Counted from the stretch's first letter, positions 21,912 through 31,551 are shown. The stretch: DNA of 33,341 bases from Prolixibacteraceae bacterium (GCA_003516705.1 DPCJ01000175.1:876-34216), one strand, 5' to 3'. Notes: generated by a model from the sequence alone, not told the origin. Numbers and translations are program-made.

Positions 21912-23318
21912 ATGAAAATGACACATCATAAAATCAAGAACCTCAGTATTATTTCAATACTGGTATTACTTTTCTTTTTAATAAATCCGTTGAGGGCAAA
22001 ATCGCAATCCGGGTCAGATTACTCCTTTTTGGTGGCCGGTCATGCGTACGGTGCCCATACCGGAACAAATATCGGATTGCATCCGCCGTTGCTGGAAAAA
22101 CTTTCTGAAGAACACGATTCAAGTTTGCTGGGGCTGTTTTTAACCGGCGACATTGTAAATACAAGTACAACGGCAAGCTGGAACAAAGTTAAAACAGAAC
22201 TTACAACGTTGGGTATTCAGTCCTTTTACGTGATGGGCAATCACGACAACAACACGCTGGGCCACCAGATTTTTAAACAAAAACATGGCGGAGACTACTA
22301 CGCTTTTGAACATGGAAATGACTTGTTTATCGTGCTGAACAGTACCGAATCGGACAGGTCAATTTCACCAGCACAGCTTGAATTTCTGGATACTTTATTG
22401 GCAAATACAAACCGGGAAAAAGCATTTATTTTCTTTCACGAAGTGATTTGGAACAGCCACGAAAAATACAAACTTGTGCGAAGCAACAGCCGGTCGAGGT
22501 ATTCACAATTGAAGAATATCTCAAATTTCTGGACGGCAGTTTACCCAAAATTAGCGGCCTTACCCGAAAAGAACTTCTTTTTGTTTGCCGGCGATGTAGG
22601 TGGAAATCCCGATGCAATTGCAGCCTTTTATGACAATTGGGGAAATGTGACTTTGCTTTCATCAGGAATGGGCGAGGTGAATGATGATAATTACCTGAAA
22701 GTAAATGTCTATCCCGACACTGTGACTTTCAGTTTAATTCCGCTAAACGAAGGTGTGGAAATGAACCCGGTAACATGGTACAATATTCCTGAAAAGCCAG
22801 ATACGATTGATGGACCGGTTTCGGTTCTGCCGTTACAATCAGAAATAAAATACAAGGTTTTACCTGTTTGGAATGCAACTGAATACCGTTGGAATGTGTC
22901 TGCCGGAATTACAGGGAACAGTGATTCCACCTCAATAATGCTTGATTTTGGGGAGCAGTTCAGCGTTGGTGAAATTTCCGTTCACGCAATAAACGATGGA
23001 TTTGGCGAAAGTGAGCCGGTGACACTTTTGGTATTCGCCGACGATACAACTTTTATCGCTGAAAATAAAATCGACATCAATTTTGAGGTTTTTCAAAATC
23101 GCGAATTGATTCAAATCAGTTTCAGTTCCAATCGGGCGCAGCAGGCGCAATTCAGAATTTCAGGGATAACTGGCAGAGAGGTTTATAACGAAAGATTTCA
23201 GCTGAACCAGGGGTTCCAAACTAAATCTATTCATAAAAACGCACTTTGGAAAGGGGTTTTTATTGCTGAACTTCTGACAGGCGACCAGCGGACTTCGAAA
23301 AAAATTATGCTTTATTAA
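21912..23318 (+). CDS. Secreted calcineurin-like metallophosphoesterase with T9SS sorting domain
   Basis: The 468 residues begin with a signal peptide (hydrophobic 11-28, cleavage near AKSQS). The phosphoesterase domain (about 36-275) shows LTGDIVN and VMGNHDNN, two standard metal-binding motifs, then FFHEVIW with a further His. The last motif reads FAGDVGGNPD where most relatives have GHxH, so metal coordination may differ. A beta domain with YRWNVSAGITGNSD (about 317-330) looks PKD-like. The last 70 residues (QFRISGITGREVYNE, GFQTKSIHKNALWKGVFIAELL, ending SKKIMLY; given in parts) fit the type A T9SS C-terminal sorting signal, so it is probably exported through the SprA translocon. Convergent with the next gene, 15 bases apart. 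Confidence 0.85.
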   Translation: MKMTHHKIKNLSIISILVLLFFLINPLRAKSQSGSDYSFLVAGHAYGAHTGTNIGLHPPLLEKLSEEHDSSLLGLFLTGDIVNTSTTASWNKVKTELTTLGIQSFYVMGNHDNNTLGHQIFKQKHGGDYYAFEHGNDLFIVLNSTESDRSISPAQLEFLDTLLANTNREKAFIFFHEVIWNSHEKYKLVRSNSRSRYSQLKNISNFWTAVYPKLAALPEKNFFLFAGDVGGNPDAIAAFYDNWGNVTLLSSGMGEVNDDNYLKVNVYPDTVTFSLIPLNEGVEMNPVTWYNIPEKPDTIDGPVSVLPLQSEIKYKVLPVWNATEYRWNVSAGITGNSDSTSIMLDFGEQFSVGEISVHAINDGFGESEPVTLLVFADDTTFIAENKIDINFEVFQNRELIQISFSSNRAQQAQFRISGITGREVYNERFQLNQGFQTKSIHKNALWKGVFIAELLTGDQRTSKKIMLY

Positions 23319-23333
23319 TCAGGAGTTTTCGGA

Positions 23334-25259
23334 TTATTTTGTAGTAAACGGTGATGCCGGCAACCCTTCTTTGTTGCAAAGGTTGGCGCCATCGGGATTG
23401 TCGGCCCAGGCATAACGCACAACAACCGGATTTTTCACTTTTTCACTCCATACAATTACTTTGTTTTTTCTGATTTCTGCGTTTGCCCATACAAATTGCT
23501 GGTCGGCTCCGGCAATGGCAAAATACTTTGGTTCTTTTCCGTCAGTGGTTTTCAACCCGCTGCCGCATTCAGCAAATGAAATTTCAATTTTGTTTCCCTT
23601 CACTTTCATCGATTGATAAACCGGCCCGGAAGCCACAAGATTTTTTTCGCCATAAACATTTTTCAGGGCGGCCAGCAGCAACCGCTCACTCACTTCTTTT
23701 TTGCGCATCGGATGAATGTCGTTCCATTCTCCCAAACCCAAAGCAACAACCAGCGAAGTATTTGGCACCGTGCGTATTTTCAGTTGTTCATTTCGCAAAA
23801 CAGCCCAATCGCTTTCGGTGGGTTCAGTTTTTGTTTCCATAAATTCGGGTAACTGAACACACAGAAACGGCAGTTCGTTATTGTTCCACAAGCTGCGCCA
23901 TTCAGCAAATAAAGCTGTCAAAACTTTGGCATAACCGGCAGGTCGTTCAGCGTTGGTTTCGCCCTGATACCACGCAACTCCTTTAATGGTGTAATTACTT
24001 ATCGGACTTAGCATTGCATTAAAAAGTCCTGTTGGTTTTGAAGGCAAAAAAGTAGAAACCGGAGCAGGTCGGATTTTTGCCCCGATGTTGTATTTCCAGC
24101 TTCCTTTCAGGTCGTATTTTTGTCCGGCGATTGTGAGTTGATAAGGTTTGTCTTTGATAAATCCGCCATTCACCGATTGGCTGATTACCTTTACTGTGAC
24201 ACAGTTTTTACCTGCTTTCAGGATTCCTTTTTCAATGTTGTAGCGCCGGGGCGGGTACTGGTAACTCACGCTCCCAACAAAAGTTCCGTTAACAAAAACT
24301 GAATCGCTGTCAACAATTCGGCCCATTTCGAGGTAAGCAGGTTTACCGGCACAACTTTCGGGCAACTCAATTTCTTTGCGGAACCAGATTACACCGCTTT
24401 CAAAACCAATCGTTTCCCTGAAATTTCCGGGAAGCTGAAAAACAGGCCATTCAGAATCATCAAACCCGGGAATTGCCCAATGTTTATTGCTTTTGTCGTT
24501 TTTACCGAGTTCTTCAGTCCATTTTTTGGTTGCGTTTCGTTCCGAAGTCAGCAGATTTGAAAGATAAGCGCTGTCGGCCAACTGTTTAGCAATAGCGTAC
24601 TGTTCAGGAAATGCTTTCAGTGTTTCTTCGCTAATCCAGCTTTCGGCTGCCGAACCTCCGGCCGCACACTGAATAATACCTACCGGAATTTTGTATTTGT
24701 TGTAAAGTCCACGGGCAAAAAAATAACCCACAGCCGTGTATTTCAGAATATTTTGCGGGTTGGCTTCTTCCCATTTTCCACCCTGAATATCGGTTTGAGG
24801 TTGTCTGAAATTCCACCTCACAGGAACCTGAAAAAGCCTGATTTCGGGATTGCCGCTTGTTTCGATTTCTTTTTCGTAAAGCGGAGAAACGCGGCTCAGC
24901 GTGGTTTCCATATTCGACTGCCCCGAACAAAACCAGACATCGCCAAAAAGTATGTTTTTCAGATGAATCTGATTTTTCCCTGAAATCGTCATTTCGAATG
25001 GGCCGCCGGCTTTTTGTGGTGGAAGCATTACACTCCATTTTCCATCGGCGGAAGTGATGGTTTCGAAAGCCTGTTTGTTGAATTTTACATTTACCTTTTC
25101 GCCGGCATCAGCCCAACCCCAGATTTTAACTGGCGTTTCGCGTTGCAAAATCATTCCTTCGCTTACAAGTTTTGGTAAACGTACATCGCCAAACGATGGA
25201 AACTGGATGATTAAAAGGACAACCGCGCTGATGATGAGTTTCTTAATATTAATTTTCAT
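23334..25259 (-). CDS. Sialate O-acetylesterase-like (SGNH, SASA domain) exported esterase
   Basis: The 641 residues begin with a signal peptide (KKLIISAVVLLIIQFPSFG, 6-24). An N-terminal beta domain (VRLPKLVSEGMILQRETPVKIWGWA quoted in parts: LVSEGMILQR, VKIWGWA) leads to the SGNH nucleophile Ser115 in FCSGQSNM. GIIQCAAGGSAAESWIS and KGVAWYQGETNAERP follow, and the catalytic Asp514-x-His516 is in EWNDIHPMRK. Between the catalytic halves is a galactose-binding-like insertion (about 255-375, FRKEIELP and MGRIVDSDSVFVNG). These enzymes remove acetyl groups from sialic acids or from plant hemicellulose and pectin; the latter fits the neighbouring GH2 and GH30. Divergent from GH30, with a 400-base gap. 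Confidence 0.9.
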   Translation of the reverse strand: MKINIKKLIISAVVLLIIQFPSFGDVRLPKLVSEGMILQRETPVKIWGWADAGEKVNVKFNKQAFETITSADGKWSVMLPPQKAGGPFEMTISGKNQIHLKNILFGDVWFCSGQSNMETTLSRVSPLYEKEIETSGNPEIRLFQVPVRWNFRQPQTDIQGGKWEEANPQNILKYTAVGYFFARGLYNKYKIPVGIIQCAAGGSAAESWISEETLKAFPEQYAIAKQLADSAYLSNLLTSERNATKKWTEELGKNDKSNKHWAIPGFDDSEWPVFQLPGNFRETIGFESGVIWFRKEIELPESCAGKPAYLEMGRIVDSDSVFVNGTFVGSVSYQYPPRRYNIEKGILKAGKNCVTVKVISQSVNGGFIKDKPYQLTIAGQKYDLKGSWKYNIGAKIRPAPVSTFLPSKPTGLFNAMLSPISNYTIKGVAWYQGETNAERPAGYAKVLTALFAEWRSLWNNNELPFLCVQLPEFMETKTEPTESDWAVLRNEQLKIRTVPNTSLVVALGLGEWNDIHPMRKKEVSERLLLAALKNVYGEKNLVASGPVYQSMKVKGNKIEISFAECGSGLKTTDGKEPKYFAIAGADQQFVWANAEIRKNKVIVWSEKVKNPVVVRYAWADNPDGANLCNKEGLPASPFTTK

Positions 25260-25659
25260 GAGGATGCAGGCTTGAATTTTTTATTTAGTCCAATAAGTTT
25301 ATTTCTGAATGTTATGACGTACTCAAAAATAGAAATCATTTGCTTCAACTGGCCAGATTAGCCAAAATATCAGTAAAAGATGACTATTCAATATTTAATG
25401 TTTTTTAGATAATCGGAATAAATACAATTTTAACCACAGAGAACCGCAAAGAAATTATAGGAATATTGACTTTGCGGTTCTTTGCGCCTTCTCAGCGCTC
25501 TTTGCGTTAAACTCTTTCAGTATTCAAAATTGCTAAACTACATTGATTCGATATTCTAAAACACAAAGCTGCAAATTCAAATCTGAATGAATTTAGTGTA
25601 TTTTTGATGGCCTTTTCTTTAAAATTGAAAAGGACAAACCTGAATTTAAAAGAATAAAA
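25260..25659. repeat. Divergent intergenic region with CGCAAAG repeat
   Basis: No gene is seen in these 400 bases. GAACCGCAAAG (25441-25451) and CTTTGCGGTTC (25470-25480) are exact complements. CTTTGCGCC, CAGCGCTC and TTTGCGTTAA (to 25509) extend the unit, and AACCACAGAGAACCGC opens it near 25432. The pattern resembles a common Bacteroidota intergenic repeat as I recall it. The remainder is AT-rich and should contain promoters for both flanking genes. Confidence 0.65.
25599..25606 (+). promoter_or_regulatory. -7 promoter element match before GH30 (TATTTTTG)
   Basis: TATTTTTG fits TAnnTTTG exactly and lies 53 bases before the GH30 start. No clear TTTG is found 17-20 bases upstream, so support is partial. 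Confidence 0.4.
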
Positions 25660-27129
25660 ATGAAGACAAGAATTATCGGAATTGCTTTTCTGGCCACAGT
25701 TTTTGCCTGTGCACCTAAAGAAAAAGCTGAAGTTAAAGAAGTTCAACCCGCGATAACATTTAGTTTTGAAAAGGCCACGGTTTACCGCACAGCCAAAGCT
25801 ACCGGCGAAAAACTAACAAAACTTGAATCGGTTACGCTAACCGATTATGGTCAGCCACCCGAAACCCAGCCCTGCGTTTTTATCGACCCGTTAAATACTT
25901 TCCAGGAGTTTGTTGGTATTGGCGGCGCGCTCACCGATGCGTCAGCCGAGGTTTTTGCCAAACTTCCCGAAGAAAAACAAAAAGAATTGCTTGCCGCATA
26001 TTACAATGCCGAAACAGGAATTGGGTATAATTTTTCGCGCACAAATATTGCCAGCTGCGATTTTTCGAGCGGCAGTTATGATTATGTGGCTGAAAACGAT
26101 TCAACGCTTGCAACTTTTTCAATCGACCACGACAGACAGTTTAAAATTCCACTCATTAAAAAAGCTTTTGAAGCTGCCGGGGAAAATATGAAATTGTTTG
26201 TAAGTCCATGGAGTCCGCCGGCATGGATGAAGGACAACAACAACCGGCTTCGCGGCGGTAAACTGTTGGAACAGTTCAAACAGCCGTGGGCAAACCATTA
26301 CATTAAATTTATTCAGGCGTATGAAGCCGAAGGAATTCCGGTTTGGGGGCTTTCGGTACAAAACGAACCGATGGCCGTTCAGAAGTGGGAATCATGTGTT
26401 TTCACTGCCGAAGATGAACGTGATTTTGTAAAAAAATACCTTGGTCCGACGCTCGAAAAATCGGGGATGAGTGACAAAAAACTGATTGTGTGGGACCACA
26501 ACCGTGACCTGATTTACCAGCGCGCATCAACCATTTTTAACGACCCGGAGGCAGCAAAATACATCTGGGGAATCGGGTTTCACTGGTACGAAACATGGAC
26601 CGGCAGCGACATGCAGTTTTATAACCTGAAAGCGGTGAACGAAACTTTCCCTGACAAACATCTGGTTTTTACCGAAGGTTGCGCCGAATCGTTTGCCACC
26701 GAAGCCATTTACGAATGGCGGTTGGGCGAACGTTATGGTTACTCGATGCTCAACGATTTTAACAACGGAACTGTGGCCTGGACCGACTGGAACATCCTGC
26801 TCGACGAACAGGGAGGGCCAAATCATGTGCAGAATTTCTGTTTTGCACCCGTTCATGCAAACACAGCTACCGGCGAACTTATTTACACCAACAGCTATTA
26901 TTACATCGGTCATTTTTCGAAATTTATCAAGCCGGGAGCTAAACGAATTGCAAGTTCGGCATCGCGCGATGTGCTTCAAACAACAGCATTTATGAATCCC
27001 GACGGGAAAATAGTTGTGGTTGTTTTAAACACCACCGACCAGGATATGTCGTTTAAATTGTGGTGCCAGAACAAAGCCGCCGATATGCAAAGTCTTGCGC
27101 ACTCGATAATGACTGTGGTTACTGAGTAA
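25660..27129 (+). CDS. GH30-family glycoside hydrolase, lipoprotein
   Basis: GH30 enzymes are retaining beta-glycosidases (glucosylceramidase, beta-1,6-glucanase and related). The 489 residues start with a lipoprotein signal, Cys17 in LATVFACAPK, so the enzyme is membrane-anchored. The (beta/alpha)8 domain opens with QEFVGIGGALTDASAEVF. The acid/base is Glu236 in LSVQNEPMAVQ and the nucleophile Glu339 in VFTEGCAES. SPWSPPAWMKDN (about 185-196) is the typical substrate-site loop, and NDFNNGTVAWTDWNILLDEQGGPNH (as DFNNGTVAWTDWN and LDEQGGPNH) is classic GH30. A short C-terminal beta segment follows. The subfamily, and so the linkage, cannot be fixed here. GH2 follows after 28 bases, in the same operon. 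Confidence 0.93.
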   Translation: MKTRIIGIAFLATVFACAPKEKAEVKEVQPAITFSFEKATVYRTAKATGEKLTKLESVTLTDYGQPPETQPCVFIDPLNTFQEFVGIGGALTDASAEVFAKLPEEKQKELLAAYYNAETGIGYNFSRTNIASCDFSSGSYDYVAENDSTLATFSIDHDRQFKIPLIKKAFEAAGENMKLFVSPWSPPAWMKDNNNRLRGGKLLEQFKQPWANHYIKFIQAYEAEGIPVWGLSVQNEPMAVQKWESCVFTAEDERDFVKKYLGPTLEKSGMSDKKLIVWDHNRDLIYQRASTIFNDPEAAKYIWGIGFHWYETWTGSDMQFYNLKAVNETFPDKHLVFTEGCAESFATEAIYEWRLGERYGYSMLNDFNNGTVAWTDWNILLDEQGGPNHVQNFCFAPVHANTATGELIYTNSYYYIGHFSKFIKPGAKRIASSASRDVLQTTAFMNPDGKIVVVVLNTTDQDMSFKLWCQNKAADMQSLAHSIMTVVTE

Positions 27130-27157
27130 ACATTTTCCGACAGAGTTCAACTTAACC

Positions 27158-29965
27158 ATGAATATGAAAACAAATTATTTCCTGCTGCTTTTATTTTTTG
27201 CTTTTTTCTCGTGCAAAAATGATGTCGAGATTCCGCTGGCAGAGCATCCGCGGCCCGATTTTGAGCGTGCCGTTTGGCAAAACCTGAACGGTTACTGGCA
27301 GTTTCAACCCGATTCATCAAACGTGGGGCTCACCGAAAACTGGCAATCGAAACCCGAAACTTTCAGCAGTAAAATACTTGTACCTTTTTCGTGGGCCAGT
27401 CCGCTGAGCAAGGTAAAACTTCCAAAAGTAAATGTGGGTTGGTATTCGCGCACTTTTACCATCGAAAATGCGAAAAAGTGGCAAGGCAAAAACACATGGC
27501 TGGTTTTTTGCGCCAGCGATTTTGAAACAACCGTCTGGCTCAACGGAAAAGAAGTCGGAAAACACAAAGGAGGTTACATTCCGTTCAGTTTCAATATAAA
27601 AGAATCTTTGGTTGACGGCGAAAACCGGCTGACGGTTCGTGTTGAAGACGAAGAACTCAATAACCGTCCTTCGGGGAAACAATATTATGGCAATGCAAAG
27701 GGAATCTGGCAAACCGTTTACCTCGAAGCCCGGCCTGAAAATTACATCCGAAACATCAGGTTTACCCCCGATATCGATAATCAAACAGTTACAGCCGAGG
27801 TAAATCTTGATGCAGCAGCACAATCGTCATTAAAATTTGGATTGAAAGGGAAAAACAATCCGCTGGCTTTTGAAGGCGAAATTCAGGCTGGAAATCAGTC
27901 GGCCACATTTACCATTCCGGTTGCAGATATGAAATTATGGAACCTGGAAAACCCGTTTCTGTACGAAGTTTCAGCTACAATTAACGGAGAAAACAATACC
28001 GATGAAGTTTCAACCTATTTTGGAATGCGAAAAATTTCAGCCGTCGAAATCCCCGGAAAAGATTTTAAATACGTGGCGCTGAACAACCAGCCCATTTACA
28101 TGAAACTCACACTCGACCAGAGTTATCATCCTGAAGGATTTTACACTTTTCCTTCCGACCAGTTTATGAAAGAAGAAATTAAACGAGCAAAAGACCTCGG
28201 ATTGAATGGATTGCGTATTCATATCAAAGCCGAAGTTCCCCGAAAATTGTACTGGGCCGACAAACTCGGATTGCTGATAATGGAAGATATTCCCAACTTT
28301 TGGGGCGAACCGGACAGCATTGCCAAAGCCAACTGGGAATACATTGCCCAACGCGAAATGGAGCGGGATTATAACCACCCATCCATTTTCTCGTGGGTGC
28401 TTTTTAACGAAACCTGGGGTCTTTTCAGTAAAGATTCAATTTCAGGAAAACGCAGCTACACAACCGAAACCCAGGATTGGGTGCACGGTTGGTACCACAA
28501 GGCAAAAGCTTACGATCCGACACGTCTTGTTGAAGATAACTCACCCTGTAACTGGGACCACGTGGTTTCCGACATCAACACCTGGCACGCTTATTTGCCG
28601 GCACGACACTGGGCCGGTTTTCTCGATACAATCGTGAAAAACACCTATCCGGGTTCAACTCATAATTATATTGGCGGTAACAAACAAGGCAACGAACCCA
28701 TGTTTAACTCTGAATGCGGCGCTGTTTGGGGATACGATGGCAGTACCGGCGATATTGATTTAACGTGGGAGTATCACATTATGATGAACGAATTCCGCAA
28801 ACGGCCAAAAATTGCAGGATTTCTGTTTACCGAATTTCACGATGTGATTAACGAATGGAATGGTTACTACAGGTTTAACCGCACAAAAAAGATGTTCGGA
28901 CTCGATGAACTGGCTCCAGGTATGACGATGAACGATTTTCATTCGGATTTGTATGTAATACCCGGCGATGGTTTTTACAATGAATACAAAGGAGAGGAAA
29001 TTGTGCAGATGCCTTTGGGAATCAGCGCTGTGACCGCTGAAATTCCTGAAAAGATGAAACTGAAATATGCAGTGTACGGCTGGAATAGTTTGGGTGATAA
29101 AATTGAACACTCCACCGGTGAAATGGAAGTTGCAGCCGAACCATTCGCATTTAAACAGCTTGCGCCGGTTCAAATAAATATGCCTGCCGAATCGATGGTA
29201 ATGATTTTTGCAACCACGCTCGAAGATGCATCGGGTAAAGTACTGCATCGCAATTTTGTTCCATTCCGCGTGAACGGAAATTCAAATCCCGATAATCTGG
29301 TTATCACAAAATCGCCGGATCAGTTTGCTGCTGCCGACTGGAGCGTAAAACACCGAAGTGTGCTTGATGGCAAAAAAGTGTGGGGAATGGGTTCGGGATA
29401 TTTTGAGTATGAGTTTATTCTGCCCGAAGGTTTAACTGCTGATAATGTGGAAAACATTGAATTCAGAGCCGAACTTGCTGCCCGCTACCCGCAGGAAAAG
29501 TACCTTGAAGATGGTGATGCCGAGGGTATTGGAATGACAATTGTTTCGGAAAAGGGAACTATTCCGGGTTACGGGAAAAACAGTTTTCCGCAAACCGACG
29601 AACAACTGCATGGTTCGCTGGTCACAATTATCGCAAACAATCAGAAAATCGGGCAGGTTGAACTTACCGACGACCCTGCTGACCACAACGGATTGCTCTC
29701 GTGGATGAATCAGGTTCCCGGTTGGGAGTGGGGTTCGGATGACAGAAGTAAACCCTGGCTATTAGAAGAAGCTGGCTCGTATGGTTATCCTGTCAGGGTT
29801 GAACTTGATGGAGTTGCAAAAAAATCGGCGCTGGAATCAGGCAAAGTAGTTATCCGTCTTTTTGTTGATGAAGCTGGCAGCAACCGCGGCGGACTTTCGG
29901 TTTATGGTGCAAAATCGGGGAAATACCCAATGGACCTGACAATCCTTGTTACCAAAAAGAAATAA
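27158..29965 (+). CDS. GH2-family glycoside hydrolase, lipoprotein
   Basis: GH2 covers beta-galactosidases, beta-glucuronidases, beta-mannosidases and arabinosidases. The 935 residues start with a lipoprotein signal (Cys19 in FFAFFSCKND; an ATG two codons later is an equal start). The jelly-roll domain (about 40-195) has WQNLNGYWQF, VPFSWASPLS and WLNGKEVGKHKGGYIPF. An Ig-like domain follows, then the TIM barrel from about 300. The acid/base is Glu418 in WVLFNETWGLF and the nucleophile Glu519 in MFNSECGAVWGY. The last 230 or so residues form extra beta domains, including a carbohydrate-binding-like piece (SGYFEYEFILPEG). It shares an operon with GH30 and ends at a strong terminator. Specificity is not evident from sequence. 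Confidence 0.92.
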   Translation: MNMKTNYFLLLLFFAFFSCKNDVEIPLAEHPRPDFERAVWQNLNGYWQFQPDSSNVGLTENWQSKPETFSSKILVPFSWASPLSKVKLPKVNVGWYSRTFTIENAKKWQGKNTWLVFCASDFETTVWLNGKEVGKHKGGYIPFSFNIKESLVDGENRLTVRVEDEELNNRPSGKQYYGNAKGIWQTVYLEARPENYIRNIRFTPDIDNQTVTAEVNLDAAAQSSLKFGLKGKNNPLAFEGEIQAGNQSATFTIPVADMKLWNLENPFLYEVSATINGENNTDEVSTYFGMRKISAVEIPGKDFKYVALNNQPIYMKLTLDQSYHPEGFYTFPSDQFMKEEIKRAKDLGLNGLRIHIKAEVPRKLYWADKLGLLIMEDIPNFWGEPDSIAKANWEYIAQREMERDYNHPSIFSWVLFNETWGLFSKDSISGKRSYTTETQDWVHGWYHKAKAYDPTRLVEDNSPCNWDHVVSDINTWHAYLPARHWAGFLDTIVKNTYPGSTHNYIGGNKQGNEPMFNSECGAVWGYDGSTGDIDLTWEYHIMMNEFRKRPKIAGFLFTEFHDVINEWNGYYRFNRTKKMFGLDELAPGMTMNDFHSDLYVIPGDGFYNEYKGEEIVQMPLGISAVTAEIPEKMKLKYAVYGWNSLGDKIEHSTGEMEVAAEPFAFKQLAPVQINMPAESMVMIFATTLEDASGKVLHRNFVPFRVNGNSNPDNLVITKSPDQFAAADWSVKHRSVLDGKKVWGMGSGYFEYEFILPEGLTADNVENIEFRAELAARYPQEKYLEDGDAEGIGMTIVSEKGTIPGYGKNSFPQTDEQLHGSLVTIIANNQKIGQVELTDDPADHNGLLSWMNQVPGWEWGSDDRSKPWLLEEAGSYGYPVRVELDGVAKKSALESGKVVIRLFVDEAGSNRGGLSVYGAKSGKYPMDLTILVTKKK

Positions 29966-29986
29966 TTCTGCTGTATTATTCACTTA

Positions 29987-30033
29987 AAAACAGCAACACC
30001 AACTTTTTTAGAATAAGCTGGTGTTGCTGTTTT
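29987..30033 (+). terminator. Intrinsic terminator of the GH30-GH2 operon
   Basis: AAAACAGCAACACCA (29987-30001) and TGGTGTTGCTGTTTT (30019-30033) are perfect 15-bp arms around a 17-base loop. The stem ends in four T residues. It starts 21 bases after the GH2 stop. Confidence 0.85.
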
Positions 30034-30378
30034 AACATTACTCAGCATTTCGGAAAAGGCATTACTAAAATATAAAAAGTTTATAAACAGTAATTTATGT
30101 ACTCCCTGATTTTGTTTCTCTAAATGATTTTTACAATCTGAGCATTGTTTTTACCTTTTGACTATAAGTGTGATAAAACAAAAGACAACATTTGCAGCCG
30201 ATTAAAAATGGCCAAAAGTCATTCAAAATATTCGGAAATGAATTTATTGTGGGAACAATTAGTTCGATTTCCGGCCCTCAGCTAAACTTGTTAACAGCAA
30301 CAGGCAAATTTTTAGAAGGAAGCTACCCCGGCTTCCTTTTCTTTTTAAAACAAACCGGAAATTTTGAATGCAAAATCC
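30034..30378 (+). ncRNA. Non-coding region with a candidate small RNA ending at 30346
   Basis: These 345 bases lack a convincing gene; the one open frame would need a TTG start and resembles nothing. A nested hairpin is visible: CGGAAAT/ATTTCCG (30233-30239/30267-30273), GAA/TTC inside with one bulged G, and ATTG/CAAT (30246-30249/30256-30259) closing on TGGGAA. A plus-strand terminator lies at 30316-30346, although the previous operon is already terminated at 30033. This suggests a separate plus-strand transcript, start unknown; I found no good promoter pair. Confidence 0.4.
30316..30346 (+). terminator. Orphan plus-strand intrinsic terminator
   Basis: AAGGAAGC (30316-30323) pairs with GCTTCCTT (30331-30338) around TACCCCG, then TTCTTTTT. 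The T-run is on the plus strand only, so it does not serve the AraC gene that converges from the right. Confidence 0.75.
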
Positions 30379-31551
30379 TCAAATGACAGCATCTGACTTT
30401 TTGTTTTTCCCAGCGATTTCGCGAAAATTTCCGGGTGTTTTTCCTTCGATATCCCTGAAAACGCGCATAAAATTCACCATCGATCCAAAACCTGATTTTT
30501 CAGAAATATAATCAAGCGAATAGCTTTTTGATGATTCTTCGCATAAAAGCCGTTTGGCTTCTTCAACCCGGTAACGGTTCACAAACTCACTGAAAGTACA
30601 TGAAAACTCGGTGTTGATAAGCTTGGAAATATAAGTTCTGTTGGTGCTTAGCATCTCCGAAACCTGCGTGATCTTTAAATCAGAATTTTTATAGACTTTT
30701 TCGCGCAAAAACAATTCGATTAATTTTTCTTTCAGCCTATCGGAATTGACTTTTTTTACTACAACGGTTTCGCTTTGCAACTCATCAAGTTGCAAATCAT
30801 AAACTGTATGGTTTTGCATATAACCCTGGAAACCAATAAAAAAAAGGAGAACACTAAAAACAAGTGAAGGAATTAAAAGTAAAAAAGGTAAATCAAGAAA
30901 GAAACTGCGGCCCAGCAGATTAAAAATGATACTCATTAATGCTGTAATTACGATGGAGTACAACATATATTTCACCCAAAGAATTGATCGGTTCTCGAGG
31001 TTTGAGTAAAAATTGGCAATGTTTCTCTGGTACCTGATGATTAGCTTTCGGCCATCGAACAGAAGAACTAAAACCTGAATGACAAAAACGATTCGGCTAA
31101 TCAGATAAATTGTTCGCTGAACCTGCATCAGAACAGATAAACCGTTAATTTGCTCACTTTTAAACAGAAAATTGCTTATGTAGGTTATTCTTTCCTCCCC
31201 ACTCATCAGTTGGTAAATAACAAACGAAGCAACTGCCAGTAAAAATCCGGGCAATAGCATCAATAAATTTACACGCCGGTAGGTGGGCTCAACCGAAAGC
31301 AGCCTGATGTACCAGTAATACAACGGATAAACCGAAAGCGATGCCAACATATAAATGGGGTCGAAATAATGAAATACGCCAATGGCTTTTTTAAAAAAAT
31401 GAGCATGCGACAGATAGAGTAAAAACGCAGCGAACATAAAAATCCCGAGAAAAAATTTTGCCCTGTTGTTCTCTCGTTTAGTTATTAGTAATACAACAGC
31501 CCAAAAAAGGGTAACATACATTGGCGTATAAATAATAAGGTCTTCCAGCAT
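30379..31551 (-). CDS. Membrane-anchored AraC-family transcriptional regulator
   Basis: The 390 residues have about seven hydrophobic helices in the N-terminal 240 (starting YTPMYVTLFWAVVLLI and ending FLLLIPSLVFSVLLFFIGF), followed by a linker and an AraC-type double helix-turn-helix. The DNA-binding part shows LKITQVSEMLSTNRTYISKLI, then FSEFVNRYRVEEAKRLL and the second HTH SLDYISEKSGFGSMVNFMRVFRDIEGKTPGNFR (given here in one region, residues about 340-376). Such 7TM-AraC proteins are common in Bacteroidota and are thought to sense an external or membrane signal and regulate nearby genes. A target among the neighbouring glycan genes is plausible but unproven. It is a single-gene unit facing the GH30-GH2 operon. 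Confidence 0.9.
   Translation of the reverse strand: MLEDLIIYTPMYVTLFWAVVLLITKRENNRAKFFLGIFMFAAFLLYLSHAHFFKKAIGVFHYFDPIYMLASLSVYPLYYWYIRLLSVEPTYRRVNLLMLLPGFLLAVASFVIYQLMSGEERITYISNFLFKSEQINGLSVLMQVQRTIYLISRIVFVIQVLVLLFDGRKLIIRYQRNIANFYSNLENRSILWVKYMLYSIVITALMSIIFNLLGRSFFLDLPFLLLIPSLVFSVLLFFIGFQGYMQNHTVYDLQLDELQSETVVVKKVNSDRLKEKLIELFLREKVYKNSDLKITQVSEMLSTNRTYISKLINTEFSCTFSEFVNRYRVEEAKRLLCEESSKSYSLDYISEKSGFGSMVNFMRVFRDIEGKTPGNFREIAGKNKKSDAVI

Noticed and set aside
30192..30386. 64-residue open frame with TTG start
   Set aside because: It runs through a hairpin and a terminator, overlaps the end of the AraC gene, needs a rare start and shows no recognisable pattern.
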